Shown piece by piece: positions 62,229 to 64,000 of a stretch of 64,000 nucleotides of DNA; position 1 is the stretch's first letter, and each line of letters starts with the position of its first letter. The stretch covers positions 806,001 to 870,000 of the forward strand of contig NZ_WMBQ01000001.1 in assembly GCF_009708035.1 (NCBI RefSeq), read 5' to 3'. Under the pieces are notes generated by a model. The model made no database searches and was not told where the DNA came from. It was given only the letters and a program-made list of their open reading frames with translations. The translations under genes and the position numbers were made by a program. Source of the DNA: Hyphomicrobium album (lineage in GTDB: Bacteria > Pseudomonadota > Alphaproteobacteria > Rhizobiales > Hyphomicrobiaceae).

Positions 62229-64000
62229 TCAGCCCTGGCGGCGCGGGTCGGCCGCATCCTCGATGTGGAGCTCCAGCCGCTCGCGGCCGTTGAAGGACGA
62301 GCGCTTGATGGTGCCGGCCACGTGCAGCGGCAGCCCCCCGGCGTTCATCAGCATTTCGCCCAGCGGCTCGCCCGCGGCGCGGAAGGCGATGCCCTCGAGC
62401 TTGGTGCCGTCGGCCGATTGCAGCACGCACCGCACGTGGTTCTCGCCGACGATCTTGGCGAACTTCACGTTGGTCGCCGGAAAGGCGAAGCGCGGCGCCG
62501 GATTGCCCTGCCCGTAAGGCCCGACGCGGGCGATGAGGTCGATCAGCTCGTCGGTCACGCCCGCGGGCGTCAGGGCACCGTCGATGTCGAGCGCGTCGCG
62601 CTCGCGTGCCTGGCCGACGCCGTCCGCGAGCCTGGCGTGCAGGAACTGCTCCAGCACCGCGAGGTTCTCGCGCGCTACCGTCAGTCCGGCCGCCATCGCG
62701 TGACCGCCGCCCTTGACCAGGTGCCCCGCCGCGACCGCCGCACGTACCGCGCCGCCGATGTCGGCGCCCGCCACCGAGCGCAGTGAACCGGTGCCTTCGC
62801 CCCCGGTCTCGGCATTCCAGGCGATGACACACGACGGCAGGCGGAACCGCTCGGTCAAGCGGCTCGCGACGAGCCCGACGACGCCCTTATGCCAGGTGTG
62901 CGAGCCGAGCATCAGCAACGCCGCGTCGGGGCGCTCGGCGAGGCGCACCTCGGCCTCGGCCAGCGCCTCTTCCAGCATCTGCTTCTCGAGCGCGCGCCGC
63001 TCCTTGTTCAAGCGGTCGAGCAGCACGGCGATGCGCGCCGCCTCCACCTCGTCCTCGCCGGCGAGAAGCTTCGAGCCCAGCGCCGCGTCGCCGATGCGGC
63101 CGCCGGCGTTGATGCGCGGGCCGAGGATGAACCCGAGGTGATAGGGCGAGGGCGGCTCGTTCAGACCCGCCGCGTCGTTCAGCGCCTTAAGCCCCTTGTT
63201 GCGACGCCAGCGCATGACCTGCAGACCCTGCATGACGTAGGCGCGGTTGAGGCCGACGAGCGGCACCACGTCGGCGACGGTCGCCAGGGCCACCAAGTCG
63301 AGCTCGGCGATCAGATCGGGCTCGGCGGTCCCGTTCGCGTAGAAGCCGCGGCGGCGCAATTCCCGCGTTGTCGCCACCAGCACCAGGAAGGCGACGCCGG
63401 CGGCGCACAAGTGTCCGAGGCCGGACACGTCGTCCTGCCGGTTGGGATTGACCACGGCGACGGCGGTGGGCAGCACCTCGTCCGCCTGATGGTGATCGAT
63501 GACGACGACATCGCAGCCGAGCTCGCCGGCGCGCGCCAATGGCTCGCGGCTCGTCGTGCCGCAGTCGACGGTGACGATGAGCTGCGCGCCGTCGTTGACC
63601 AGCCCTTCGATGGCGGCCGGGTTCGGCCCGTAGCCCTCGAACAGCCGGTCGGGAATGTAGATGCGCGCCTGCAGACCATGATGGGCGACGAAGCGGGCCA
63701 CCAGTGCCGCCGACGACGCGCCGTCGACGTCATAGTCGCCGAAGATGGCTATCGACTGCCGCTTGACGATGGCGTCGGCGATCCGCGCCGCCGCGGCGTC
63801 CATGTCGCGGACGCTGCTCGGGTCGGGCATCAACGCCTTGAGAGTGGGATTGAGCACCACGGGCACATCGTCGATCGCGATGCCGCGCGCCGCCAGCACG
63901 CGCCCCAAAAGCTCCGGCAGTCCGTGCCGCTGGCTGATCGCACCGGCGCGCAATTGCGCCTCGCCCGTCAGTCGCTCGCGCCACGCGTAACCGTTCGCCG
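62229..64000 (-). CDS. recJ: Single-stranded-DNA-specific exonuclease RecJ, 5' end outside the window
   Basis: About 590 residues are visible; the N terminus lies beyond the window edge (the frame stays open, reading WRERLTGEAQLRAGAI at the edge). DHH-family motifs: FGDYDVDGASSAA, DCGTT, VVIDHHQAD, and the DHHA1 segment VKGGGHAMAAGLTVA. RecJ degrades single-stranded DNA 5' to 3' in recombination and mismatch repair. It requires Mn2+ or Mg2+. The C-terminal OB-like domain (ERLELHIEDAAD) is intact. Confidence 0.95.
   Translation of the reverse strand, partial: ANGYAWRERLTGEAQLRAGAISQRHGLPELLGRVLAARGIAIDDVPVVLNPTLKALMPDPSSVRDMDAAAARIADAIVKRQSIAIFGDYDVDGASSAALVARFVAHHGLQARIYIPDRLFEGYGPNPAAIEGLVNDGAQLIVTVDCGTTSREPLARAGELGCDVVVIDHHQADEVLPTAVAVVNPNRQDDVSGLGHLCAAGVAFLVLVATTRELRRRGFYANGTAEPDLIAELDLVALATVADVVPLVGLNRAYVMQGLQVMRWRRNKGLKALNDAAGLNEPPSPYHLGFILGPRINAGGRIGDAALGSKLLAGEDEVEAARIAVLLDRLNKERRALEKQMLEEALAEAEVRLAERPDAALLMLGSHTWHKGVVGLVASRLTERFRLPSCVIAWNAETGGEGTGSLRSVAGADIGGAVRAAVAAGHLVKGGGHAMAAGLTVARENLAVLEQFLHARLADGVGQARERDALDIDGALTPAGVTDELIDLIARVGPYGQGNPAPRFAFPATNVKFAKIVGENHVRCVLQSADGTKLEGIAFRAAGEPLGEMLMNAGGLPLHVAGTIKRSSFNGRERLELHIEDAADPRRQG

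Overview
The window is a 64 kb piece of a GC-rich chromosome (roughly two thirds G+C by eye). It looks like an alphaproteobacterium of the order Hyphomicrobiales. This rests on the coaD/gyrA/ssb/uvrA neighbourhood, an alphaproteobacterial LexA box (GTTC-N7-GTTC), many small secreted or membrane proteins of Rhizobiales type (DUF6894, YARHG, PRC-barrel, DUF1272, DUF6790), and short dispersed palindromes around CCGAGGATGACAG. Genus cannot be fixed from the sequence.

Layout. (1) 1-9.3 kb: housekeeping block with a VOC-family start, a periplasmic cyclophilin, coaD, ompW divergent from a Crp/Fnr regulator, gyrA, a PRC-barrel protein, a duplicated-domain secreted protein, and ssb with its LexA box. 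(2) 9.3-20.3 kb: about 11 kb of accessory DNA between ssb and uvrA. It holds a membrane pentapeptide-repeat protein, dctA, an FAD monooxygenase operon, and a lower-GC cassette (16.3-18.2 kb) with a subtilisin-like protease plus a small partner, flanked by 17-bp direct repeats. A LuxR-type regulator follows. (3) 20.4-24.7 kb: uvrA, a displaced second copy of the uvrA 3' end, and a hicBA toxin-antitoxin pair. (4) 24.8-51.8 kb: small membrane, secreted and enzyme genes in short units (TIGR04325 and FkbM methyltransferases, trhO, lytic transglycosylase, MaoC hydratase, HdeD, HNL-type cupin, Tat-type carbonic anhydrase, cytochrome P460, an ABC-2 exporter, and small stress-type proteins). (5) 51.8-57.2 kb: a compact minus-strand gene cluster that is the most interesting part of the window. 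(6) 57.7-64 kb: tRNA-Glu(TTC), pyruvoyl-dependent arginine decarboxylase, a TPR protein, hrpB, and recJ running off the end.

The cluster at 51.87-57.16 kb encodes, in transcription order, a ScoE/Rv0097-type non-heme iron oxygenase, an FcoT/Rv0098-type hot-dog thioesterase, a TIGR00027-type (LCMT-like) methyltransferase, a condensation-fold acyltransferase with an HxxxDG motif, a cytochrome P450, and a Bfd-like [2Fe-2S] protein. In actinobacteria the first two act together to build the isonitrile group of isonitrile lipopeptides. Their usual partners (acyl-ACP ligase, ACP, NRPS) are absent here. I infer a rearranged, NRPS-free isonitrile-lipid type pathway in an alphaproteobacterium; the product is unknown.

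No CRISPR array, rRNA operon, insertion sequence or prophage was recognised.
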